DNA of 14,000 bases from positions 1 to 14,000 of the forward strand of contig JAGXHS010000064.1 of NCBI GenBank assembly GCA_024636075.1, written 5' to 3'. The translations under genes and the position numbers were made by a program. The notes below the pieces were generated by a model. The model ran no database searches. It was not told where the DNA came from and was given only the letters and a program-made list of their open reading frames with translations. Source of the stretch: Propionibacteriaceae bacterium (GTDB taxonomy: Bacteria > Actinomycetota > Actinomycetes > Propionibacteriales > Propionibacteriaceae). Numbering within the stretch: position 1 is the first letter of the stretch; the number at the start of each line of letters is the position of its first letter. Shown one piece after another: positions 1 through 5,797 of the stretch.

Positions 1-172
1 CGAGGCACTCCTGCTTCACATCACAGGTTTGGCACACCTTCTTCGCTTCGCGGGTGGAGCCACCCTTCTCCGGAAAGAAGGCTTCCGGATCCGTCTGAGC
101 GCACAGTGCGCGCTCCTGCCAACCCAACAAACCCTCTTCAGTGAGCGTCACGGCGGTGAGCAGTTCAGACAT
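1..172 (-). CDS. whiB2: WhiB-family iron-sulfur transcriptional regulator (WhiB2/WhmD-like), 3' end outside window
   Basis: Partial gene; 57 residues are visible from the ATG at 170-172 and the rest lies beyond base 1. The four cysteines that bind the [4Fe-4S] cluster in this family are all present: Cys24, Cys47, Cys50 and Cys56, giving the spacing C-x22-C-x2-C-x5-C. The surrounding residues (WQERALCAQTDPEAFFPEKG) are typical of the WhiB2/WhmD subgroup. The family's GVWGG turn and basic C-terminus would follow outside the window. Proteins of this subgroup control septation and cell division, acting with the primary sigma factor. The start is supported by an AAGGAA ribosome binding site about 6 nt upstream and by a well-placed promoter (229-257). 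The WhiB assignment is certain. The subgroup is likely, and fits the neighbouring manC as in mycobacteria. Confidence 0.93.
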   Translation of the reverse strand, partial: MSELLTAVTLTEEGLLGWQERALCAQTDPEAFFPEKGGSTREAKKVCQTCDVKQECL

Positions 173-193
173 TGAGTACTTCCTTTCGACGGA

Positions 194-215
194 TGACGTC
201 TTCGGGGCGACGTCA
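194..215 (-). promoter_or_regulatory. Hairpin in the whiB 5' untranslated leader
   Basis: Perfect 7-bp arms TGACGTC (194-200) and GACGTCA (209-215) flank an 8-nt loop. The structure lies within the predicted leader of about 50 nt, roughly 8 nt before the ribosome binding site (179-186). It could affect mRNA stability or translation. Both arms contain the self-complementary hexamer GACGTC, so a DNA-binding role is also possible. Confidence 0.4.
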
Positions 216-227
216 CCGTTTGGATCT

Positions 228-245
228 AATTACATGCCTGTAATT
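228..245. repeat. Palindrome overlapping the whiB -10 box (candidate operator)
   Basis: The sequence AATTACATGCCTGTAATT consists of perfect 7-bp inverted arms (228-234 and 239-245) around a 4-bp centre. It covers the -10 hexamer and the adjoining spacer of the whiB promoter, so a protein bound here would block RNA polymerase. The AT-rich arms stand out in high-GC DNA. That it is an operator is an inference; part of the symmetry could simply come from the -10 box. Confidence 0.45.
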
Positions 246-257
246 GTCGCGGGTCAA
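229..257 (-). promoter_or_regulatory. Sigma70-type promoter of whiB
   Basis: Read on the minus strand there is a -35 box TTGACC (252-257, 5/6 to consensus), a 17-nt spacer and a -10 box TGTAAT (229-234, 5/6). Transcription should start near 221-223, giving a leader of about 50 nt. This is the strongest promoter match in the window; the other promoters here have no recognisable -35. Confidence 0.65.
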
Positions 258-311
258 GCGGAATGCTCGAAACTGCTCACCTCATTCTGAGCCAACGCTC
301 AATATCTTCGC

Positions 312-1145
312 TCAGGCGTCCCCGCGAGCGCTCCGCCAGACCGGTGGCTCCCCCGACTCGCCTTCGTCGGACTCGTCCCCCACCTCCGACGACATCGGCG
401 GGTCCTCGCCCCGTGCTCGGTCCCCGGCAGTCGGCCACGCTCGCGGTGCAGAATCGCGATCCTGGATCTGCTGATCCACGGTCGGTGTGGTGTCAGCCGG
501 GCTCGCCTCTCCTGCGGTCGGCCCGGCGACGCTGGCGTCCCAACGGTCACTCTTCTCACCCGCGACGCCGTGCGACTGGGCAGCGGCGCCGGTGGCAGCA
601 TCACCGGCCCGGGTCCACGAGGCACCCACGGCCTCGCCAGCCCGCCAGATCACCGATGAGGCGGCGGCCTTGCCAGTGGGATTCGTGTGGTCCGCATCGG
701 GTAGCTCGACACCACGAGGCGAGTGTCGCGCTGCCTGCCAGAGGAACCAGGCGGCTGCAGCCTTCAAAGCCAATGACAGCAGACCCCCGGTGATCTCGAG
801 CCCGGTGGCGAAGGCACCACCCGGAGCCTCGACGAGCCCGATCACCAGAAGAGCGGCCTCGGTCAGGGCGGCCACCAGGATGACCATGGCAGCGACTCTG
901 ACAACGGTGCGTCCACGCCTGGTCACCGGGGAGACGAGAATGCAGGAGAGTGTCACGGCCACCAGGAGCAGCACGTGAGAGACCGGCAGCAGGGTGACTT
1001 CGCCGCGCGCCACTTCCGGAAGAGTGGTGTCTCCCCGAATGAGCTCGTAGACCAGTCGCGCCACACCGAGCAGGAAGAGGCCGATACCGAGGATGATGAC
1101 CAGCCAGCTGACCGGCTCCCGGACGCGGCGCAGTGTGTCACCCAT
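312..1145 (-). CDS. Four-helix membrane protein with long disordered tail, unknown function
   Basis: I do not recognise this 277-residue protein. Four hydrophobic segments lie at about residues 11-34, 52-73, 82-105 and 112-137. They are followed by a hydrophilic, low-complexity tail (about 140-277) rich in Ala, Gly, Ser, Asp, Glu and Pro. The tail carries a tryptophan-containing stretch (WRAGEAVGASWTRAGDA, about residues 166-182) that might be a short helix or binding site. The ATG is supported by a GGAGAGG ribosome binding site 5 nt upstream. The gene lies 54 bp after manC on the same strand, so co-transcription is possible, although a TAGGCT box at 1187-1192 could serve as its own promoter. 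whiB follows, but with its own promoter. The composition of the tail argues that the reading frame is real but gives no function. Confidence 0.8.
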   Translation of the reverse strand: MGDTLRRVREPVSWLVIILGIGLFLLGVARLVYELIRGDTTLPEVARGEVTLLPVSHVLLLVAVTLSCILVSPVTRRGRTVVRVAAMVILVAALTEAALLVIGLVEAPGGAFATGLEITGGLLSLALKAAAAWFLWQAARHSPRGVELPDADHTNPTGKAAASSVIWRAGEAVGASWTRAGDAATGAAAQSHGVAGEKSDRWDASVAGPTAGEASPADTTPTVDQQIQDRDSAPRAWPTAGDRARGEDPPMSSEVGDESDEGESGEPPVWRSARGDA

Positions 1146-1186
1146 GTCATCCTCTCCGCATCGACCTGATCGGCGATGTCGGTTCC

Positions 1187-1192
1187 AGCCTA
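1187..1192 (-). promoter_or_regulatory. Candidate -10 box for the membrane protein gene
   Basis: TAGGCT on the minus strand fits TAnnnT and would start transcription near 1180. That leaves a leader of about 35 nt that includes the GGAGAGG ribosome binding site. No -35 box is recognisable. Read-through from manC is the alternative. Confidence 0.3.
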
Positions 1193-1199
1193 GTGTTGA

Positions 1200-2279
1200 T
1201 CAGGCGAGCTCAGGCGAGACGTCCCGGGCAACCTTCGACACAACGTCCTTGACGCGCTGCGCGGCCGCCATCGGAAGGACCAGGGTGGCGGTGTCGGTCG
1301 CCACCACCACCATCTCGGCAATGCCGACAACAGCCAGCACCGAACCGGGAGCTCGGGTGTCGATCAGCAGGTTGTCGTGGGCATCGAGAGTGACCACGGC
1401 CCCGCGCGTCGCGTTGTGTTCGGCATCCTTGGGCAATTGTTCGAACAAGGCGCCAAAGCCGCCGAGATCCACCCAGCTGATCTGCAGTGGCACCGCGACC
1501 ACGTGGGCATCGCCGCCCCCGGCTGCCACCGGCTCCATGATGGCGTAGTCCACCGAGGTCTTGGGCAGCTGTGGGTATGTCTCGGCAAGCGTCGCCCGTC
1601 CCGCAACCAAGTCAGCCACCATCTGGTGGGTTCGAGGCAGCAGCAGCTCCAACTGCCGCAGCCAGGTGTCGGCCCGCCAGACGAACATCCCCGAGTTCCA
1701 CCAGTGGTTGCCGCCGGCCAGGTACTCCTTGGCGAGCCCCTCGTGGGGCTTCTCCACGAACTCGGTGATCTCACTGCACCCGGGATGGCCGACCAACTCC
1801 GCTCCGCGGTGCAGATAGCCGTATCCGGTGTGCGCCTCGGTCGGAATCACCCCGAAGGTGACCAGTGCGGTGCTGTCGGATTCGGCGATCTGGAAGGCAT
1901 CCTGCAGCGCGTCCCGGAAAACCTCCACCGGCGAGATGATCTGGTCGGCGGTCAGCACGGCTACCACCGCGTCAGGGTCACGACCGATGATCTCTGCCAT
2001 CGACCAGGCGATGGCGTTCAGCGAGTCGCGGCCCACCGGCTCGCCGAGCAGATTGCCGGACGGCACCTCGGGCAATTGCTGCGCAATGGTCGCCATGTGC
2101 GCCGCACCAGCGCACACCCACACGTTGGCGTCGGGTACCTGACCGGCAACCCGCTGGTGGGCGAGGCGGAGCAGGCTCGGTCCGCCCAGCAGGTCGAGCA
2201 GCTGCTTGGGTTCACCCTGTCGGGAGAGGGGCCAGAGCCGGGTGCCGGACCCCCCGGCCATGATCATCACGTGCCGCAT
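1200..2279 (-). CDS. manC: Mannose-1-phosphate guanylyltransferase (GDP-mannose synthesis)
   Basis: This enzyme makes GDP-mannose from GTP and mannose 1-phosphate in the cytosol, the donor for lipomannan-type glycans and glycoproteins. The 359-residue protein opens with the nucleotidyltransferase signature AGGSGTRLWPLSRQGEPKQL (residues 8-27). It also has EPVGRDS (80-86), LTADQI (109-114), FVEKP (174-178) and WNSGMF (194-199), all typical of the family. It is the short single-domain form without a C-terminal isomerase domain, matching the mycobacterial enzyme in length. The ATG at 2277-2279 was chosen because the protein then begins two residues before the first beta strand and because a TATCGT box lies 7 nt upstream. 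A longer frame reaching 2348 would run through the promoter and into the divergent gene. The older name manB is used in some genomes. Confidence 0.93.
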   Translation of the reverse strand: MRHVMIMAGGSGTRLWPLSRQGEPKQLLDLLGGPSLLRLAHQRVAGQVPDANVWVCAGAAHMATIAQQLPEVPSGNLLGEPVGRDSLNAIAWSMAEIIGRDPDAVVAVLTADQIISPVEVFRDALQDAFQIAESDSTALVTFGVIPTEAHTGYGYLHRGAELVGHPGCSEITEFVEKPHEGLAKEYLAGGNHWWNSGMFVWRADTWLRQLELLLPRTHQMVADLVAGRATLAETYPQLPKTSVDYAIMEPVAAGGGDAHVVAVPLQISWVDLGGFGALFEQLPKDAEHNATRGAVVTLDAHDNLLIDTRAPGSVLAVVGIAEMVVVATDTATLVLPMAAAQRVKDVVSKVARDVSPELA

Positions 2280-2286
2280 GGGCAGC

Positions 2287-2292
2287 ACGATA
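2287..2292 (-). promoter_or_regulatory. -10 box of manC, placed for a leaderless mRNA
   Basis: TATCGT on the minus strand matches TAnnnT and ends 7 nt before the ATG at 2279, so the A of the start codon is the expected first transcribed base. There is no Shine-Dalgarno sequence. A -35 box spaced by 17 nt would fall at 2310-2315, on top of the opposing promoter, and is not recognisable. Confidence 0.5.
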
Positions 2293-2311
2293 CCGTTTGC
2301 CCTTGGGCCGG

Positions 2312-2317
2312 TAGCAT
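2312..2317 (+). promoter_or_regulatory. -10 box of the TIGR03089 gene, placed for a leaderless mRNA
   Basis: TAGCAT matches TAnnnT and ends 6 nt before the ATG at 2324. This placement favours that ATG over the in-frame GTG at 2318. The expected -35 zone (2289-2294) overlaps the manC -10 box. Confidence 0.5.
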
Positions 2318-2323
2318 GTGTCG

Positions 2324-3022
2324 ATGAACTCCGATCCAATCGCTGCACTGGAGCAGCGGGTCCGCAATCATGGTGCTGATCCCTTCATCACCTGGTACGA
2401 CACAGCGAGCGGGGCCCGGGTGGAGCTCTCGGGCATCACGTTCGCCAATTGGGTGGACAAGACCGTGAACCTGATGGTGTCGCTGGACGTCGACGAGGGT
2501 TGCAATGTCGGATTGCCGTTGTTGCTGCGCTATCCGACCCACTGGGTCAGTGCCGTCTGGGTGGTCGCCACCTGGCAGCTCGGTGGTTCGGTGACTGCGC
2601 GGCCGCACGATCGTCTGGATTCGGCGGACCTGGCCGTCATCGGACCCAGGAATCCCCGGCCGATTCCCGGTGTGGAGACCGTTGCCTGCTCCCTGCATCC
2701 GCTCGGGGTGGGTTTCGCCGACCTGCCTGCCGGAGTCAACGACTACGCAGAGGTGCTGAGCCAACCCGATCTGCACTGGGCGGCAGGACGCGAGGCGCAC
2801 CAGCCCGGGTTGGTGGGCGACGACGTGACCCTCACCCACGGCTCGCTCGCGGCGCTTGACCCACGATCGGAGCGTCGGCTGATCAGCGGGTACCCGGACC
2901 CGCGCCAGTACTGCCAGCGGCTGGCTTCGACGTTGCTCGGACATGGGTCCTGGGTTCTGGTCACCGGCGAGATGGACGAGGTGAGGAGACGGCAGATCGC
3001 TGCTGCCGAATCCGCCGGCTGA
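2324..3022 (+). CDS. TIGR03089 family protein (partial adenylate-forming enzyme fold)
   Basis: The 232-residue protein resembles the actinobacterial TIGR03089 family, whose members look like the N-terminal part of acyl-CoA synthetases and other adenylate-forming enzymes but have no known function. The segment around residues 25-90 (the FITWYDTASGARVELSG region, then the LLLRYPTHWVSAVWVVATWQ region) corresponds to the start of such enzymes. The phosphate-binding loop, the later core motifs and the C-terminal lid domain are absent, so adenylation activity is unlikely unless it has a partner. The ATG is preferred over the GTG at 2318 because of the TAGCAT box. The gene is divergent from manC and convergent with the glycosyltransferase (27-bp gap). 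The same family member sits next to an LCP gene in M. tuberculosis, which hints at an envelope-related role, but this is unproven. Confidence 0.82.
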   Translation: MNSDPIAALEQRVRNHGADPFITWYDTASGARVELSGITFANWVDKTVNLMVSLDVDEGCNVGLPLLLRYPTHWVSAVWVVATWQLGGSVTARPHDRLDSADLAVIGPRNPRPIPGVETVACSLHPLGVGFADLPAGVNDYAEVLSQPDLHWAAGREAHQPGLVGDDVTLTHGSLAALDPRSERRLISGYPDPRQYCQRLASTLLGHGSWVLVTGEMDEVRRRQIAAAESAG

Positions 3023-3049
3023 ACACCCTCAGGGGGGCAGAGCGCCGGA

Positions 3050-4096
3050 TCAGGTGGCAGACGGGGGCGATGTCCCCTCCCGCACGCCGACCAGGAAGCC
3101 CGTTCCCCACGACAGATGCATCACCACGAGGACCAGCGGAAGTCGGGCGCGAACTTGGCAGGGAAGTCGTTTCCGGAGCATGGCCGATCCGACCAGGATG
3201 CCGGCAAAGTAGCCCGCTGGCGCCAGCCAGCCGGCGGTGAGGACGCGACTGGACGCCAACAGTCCGGCGGCACCGATCACCGTTCCCCCGGCCGCGCCCA
3301 GGACTACGATCGGGGGGGCCAGATAGCGGGCGCTGGCGGTTTCGGGGTTCCTCCGGATCACCTCGCGGCGCCATTGCCCCGTTCGGAAGAACTGCCCCAT
3401 CAATCCCCGGACCGTCGACCGGGGTCGATAGGTGACCTGCAAACGTGGCGAGAACCACACGGTGTGACCGGCTTTGCGCAGCCGGTAGTTGAGCTCCCAG
3501 TCCTGGGCGCGTTGGAGTTCTGCGTCGAAGCCGCCTACCTCGAGCAACACCTCACGCCGGAAGACACCGAGGAACACGGTGTCGGCGGGTCCCTCGGGCG
3601 AGTCCTTCAGGTGGAAGCTCCCGCCACCCAGACCCAATCGGGAGTTGTAGGCGGCGGCCACCGCTTCTTCGAAGGGGGTCTGGCCCTGTGCCGCCATCAC
3701 GCCACCAACATTTGCCGCACCGGTCCGCTGCAACAACTCCACTGCGATGCCGATGTAGTTCGCAGCAAGTTCGCCGTGCGCGTCCACCCGAAGGATGATG
3801 TCGTAGTGGCTCGCGGCGACGGCCAGGTTCAGAGCGTTCGGAGTGGTGCCGGTGGGATTGTCCACGACCACGATGCGCGGATCCCGGGTCGCGAGTTCAT
3901 CGGCAATCCGCCGGCTATCGTCCCTCGACGGTCCGACAGCCACCACCACCTCCACGGCACCGGGATATTCCTGCCGCAGCACGTGGTCCAGTGATCGCGC
4001 CAGGTGCTCCTCCTCATTGAGCACCGGCATGATCACGCTGACGGCAGGAAAGGCTGCACCATGCGGCGTCGACGGTCCGTTGTGCGACTCAATCAC
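3050..4096 (-). CDS. Family 2 glycosyltransferase with C-terminal membrane segments (ExoA-like)
   Basis: This is a GT-A fold enzyme, probably transferring a sugar from a nucleotide or lipid donor to a lipid-linked or cell-wall acceptor at the inner face of the membrane. Residues (from the GTG at 4096, 348 aa) include the nucleotide-binding start VSVIMPVLNE (19-28), the metal-binding RVDAH (103-107), QDWELNYRLR (198-207) with the likely catalytic acid, and QFFRTGQWR (235-243). Three hydrophobic segments follow (about 259-281, 287-304 and 319-338). This pattern is that of ExoA-like transferases. The start is uncertain: a GTG at 4132 would add 12 residues and overlap the upstream LCP gene by 16 bp. 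I prefer 4096, 20 nt after the LCP stop, so the two are probably one operon. The substrate cannot be read from the sequence. Confidence 0.88.
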   Translation of the reverse strand: MIESHNGPSTPHGAAFPAVSVIMPVLNEEEHLARSLDHVLRQEYPGAVEVVVAVGPSRDDSRRIADELATRDPRIVVVDNPTGTTPNALNLAVAASHYDIILRVDAHGELAANYIGIAVELLQRTGAANVGGVMAAQGQTPFEEAVAAAYNSRLGLGGGSFHLKDSPEGPADTVFLGVFRREVLLEVGGFDAELQRAQDWELNYRLRKAGHTVWFSPRLQVTYRPRSTVRGLMGQFFRTGQWRREVIRRNPETASARYLAPPIVVLGAAGGTVIGAAGLLASSRVLTAGWLAPAGYFAGILVGSAMLRKRLPCQVRARLPLVLVVMHLSWGTGFLVGVREGTSPPSAT

Positions 4097-4116
4097 CGCT
4101 GCATCATCCCATGTGA

Positions 4117-5670
4117 TCAGCCGACACTGCACACCGCAGCGATGTCGTCAGTGGTGGCCTGCGGTGTTCCGTTGCCCGACGGGGGCGGCTGCGCCTGGCC
4201 ACCCCCTGACTCCCCCGCAGCGGCGGTCGCCGGCTGGGAACTCGATCCTTCGCCGGATGGTTCCGCGACACCTGTGGACGCGGAAGTCGGTTCCGGGGTC
4301 ACGTCGGGAGCCTTGTCCAGATCTTGGGAGTGCGCGACAGTGCTCTGCACGGTGCTGCGAATCTTCTCCAGGTCTGGGGTTCCCGGATAGATCAGGGGTG
4401 GTGCGAAGGACACCGAGCTCACCGGCAGCGAACGCGCTTTCGTGGCGAGATCGATCAGCATGCTGACATCCGCGCTGGGCACGTCGGTGGCGACGATCTG
4501 CTTGCCGGCCGCCGCAAGCTCCTTGAAGTTGCCCAGCACCTTCACCGGGTCCAGCTGGTTGAGCATGGCGCTCATCACACACTTCTGCCGCAGCATCCGA
4601 TCGTAGTCGCTCGATCCATGTCGAGAACGGGCAAACCACAGTGCGTGGTAGCCATCGAGCTGCACGCCCTTACCCGGCTCGATGTATCCGCTCACCTTGG
4701 AGGTGCCGCCGCCGATCGGCACCCGGCGTCCGATGTCCAGGGTGATGCCACCGACAGCGTCAATCAGCCCGCTGAAGCCCTCCAGGTCAATCATCGCGTA
4801 GTAGTTGATCTTCAGGCCCAGGATCGCTTCCACAGCTTGGCGGGTGGCGACCACACCGGGGCGCTCTTCGCCCGGGAACAGGTCCGTGTGTGCCTCCGCC
4901 AGGGTGTAGACGGCGTTCAGCATGCAACTGTGGTCTTCACAATCGTAGCCGCCGGGGTAGAGGGGGCGCAGTGGTGAATCTTCGCCGAGAGGGACCGCCT
5001 CCATGTTGCGGGGGAGGCTGAACAGGACCGTCCGTCCGGTGTCCACGTCCACCGAGGCGACCGTGATGGAATCAGGTCGCAGGCCGTCACGATCGGCGCC
5101 TGCGTCGCCGCCCAGCAGCAGGACGTTCAGTCGGCCGTCATTGTGCTCGTTGCTGCCGCCGCCTGCGAGCACGGTGCTGAGCATGTCCCCCTGTGCCCGC
5201 ACCGCCTGCCCGGCTGCGATCGCCGTCCACCCCAGCGCGACGGCCACCACCAGCGCGGTGATGCCGAAGCCGAATCGGTGCGATCGTTGCATACGCATTG
5301 GCTGCGCCAACCGCCAGGAGTCGAGTACCAGCCCCGCCCAGCCGAGTCCGAGCACCATCAGGACGGGCTGCAGCAGTCGCAGGAACGTCCCGTTTGCCAC
5401 CAACCCGATCGCCGCACCACGGTTCAGCAGTACCAGCAGCCCGAGAAGCAGCAGGAGTGACAGCACGACTGCCCAGATCCGCACCGCGAGACGACCGACG
5501 GCCTTGTTGCCCGCGAACAGCTGCGCCGAACCGGGTACGAGCAGGGTGCCCAACAGAAAACCCAGCCCCCGGCGGAGCTTGACACCGCTGCTGCGCTCCA
5601 GAATCACCATCGACTCGGTGGCGGGATGGGCAACGGGCCGGATGCGCGAGGGTTGCGAGGCACTCGACAC
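4117..5670 (-). CDS. LytR-CpsA-Psr (LCP) family protein 1, multi-helix N-terminus
   Basis: LCP enzymes move lipid-linked glycopolymers onto peptidoglycan outside the membrane. The first about 155 of 517 residues hold a PGSAQLFAGNKAVGR motif and hydrophobic segments at about 64-82, 99-117 and 135-154. The LCP domain follows (about 183-385) with GGDAGADR (187-194), RPDSI (198-202), FSLPRN (217-222) and ARSRHGSSDYDRMLRQ (347-362), which hold the Asp and Arg residues used for pyrophosphate and metal binding. The last 60-70 residues are Pro/Ser/Gly-rich and end in DDIAAVCSVG; there is no folded LytR_C domain. Two other extracellular cysteines (GYDCEDHSC) could pair. The GTG at 5668-5670 is chosen because AGGTG stands 6 nt upstream; a GTG at 5679 is the alternative. 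The glycosyltransferase follows directly. Confidence 0.92.
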   Translation of the reverse strand: MSSASQPSRIRPVAHPATESMVILERSSGVKLRRGLGFLLGTLLVPGSAQLFAGNKAVGRLAVRIWAVVLSLLLLLGLLVLLNRGAAIGLVANGTFLRLLQPVLMVLGLGWAGLVLDSWRLAQPMRMQRSHRFGFGITALVVAVALGWTAIAAGQAVRAQGDMLSTVLAGGGSNEHNDGRLNVLLLGGDAGADRDGLRPDSITVASVDVDTGRTVLFSLPRNMEAVPLGEDSPLRPLYPGGYDCEDHSCMLNAVYTLAEAHTDLFPGEERPGVVATRQAVEAILGLKINYYAMIDLEGFSGLIDAVGGITLDIGRRVPIGGGTSKVSGYIEPGKGVQLDGYHALWFARSRHGSSDYDRMLRQKCVMSAMLNQLDPVKVLGNFKELAAAGKQIVATDVPSADVSMLIDLATKARSLPVSSVSFAPPLIYPGTPDLEKIRSTVQSTVAHSQDLDKAPDVTPEPTSASTGVAEPSGEGSSSQPATAAAGESGGGQAQPPPSGNGTPQATTDDIAAVCSVG

Positions 5671-5676
5671 AAATAT

Positions 5677-5704
5677 CACCTGTCCTGCTGGGGAAGGAAC
5701 GATA
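5677..5704 (-). promoter_or_regulatory. Candidate -10 box and ribosome binding site of LCP gene 1
   Basis: On the minus strand TATCGT (5699-5704) could start a transcript near 5692, and AGGTG (5677-5681) lies 6 nt before the GTG at 5670. A second possible -10, GATACT, is at 5716-5721. Unlike its divergent neighbour this gene appears to have a leader with a ribosome binding site. Confidence 0.4.
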
Positions 5705-5784
5705 AGGATCGCTCAAGTATCACCCCCCGGGCGGCGCGGCACCGGTAAGGCACGCCGCTGGACGGCTGTCGGCGACCGACCCGC

Positions 5785-5790
5785 TACCGT
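5785..5790 (+). promoter_or_regulatory. -10 box of LCP gene 2, placed for a leaderless mRNA
   Basis: TACCGT matches TAnnnT and ends 7 nt before the ATG at 5798. No clear -35 box is seen and there is only a weak GGA near the start codon. Confidence 0.45.
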
Positions 5791-5797
5791 GGACCTC

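Noticed and set aside
275..301. Alternative hairpins GCTCA/TGAGC after the membrane protein gene as a terminator.
   Set aside because: Stems of only 5 bp that compete with each other and no U-tract.
2280..2348. Upstream start for manC at 2348.
   Set aside because: It would overlap the start of the divergent gene and the promoter; the catalytic loop already begins eight residues after the ATG at 2279.
3020..3050. CCCT/AGGG hairpin between the TIGR03089 and glycosyltransferase genes as a bidirectional terminator.
   Set aside because: The loop would be one base and no T-run follows on either strand.
5731..5758. GCGGCG/CGCCGC inverted repeat between the two LCP genes.
   Set aside because: Low-complexity GC arms of 6 bp with a 16-nt loop are expected by chance in this base composition.
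5003..5797. Upstream extension of the LCP 2 reading frame by 265 residues.
   Set aside because: It lies antisense to LCP gene 1, gives a Ser/Pro/Arg-rich product without family similarity, and passes through the divergent promoter region. The ATG at 5798 gives the usual protein.
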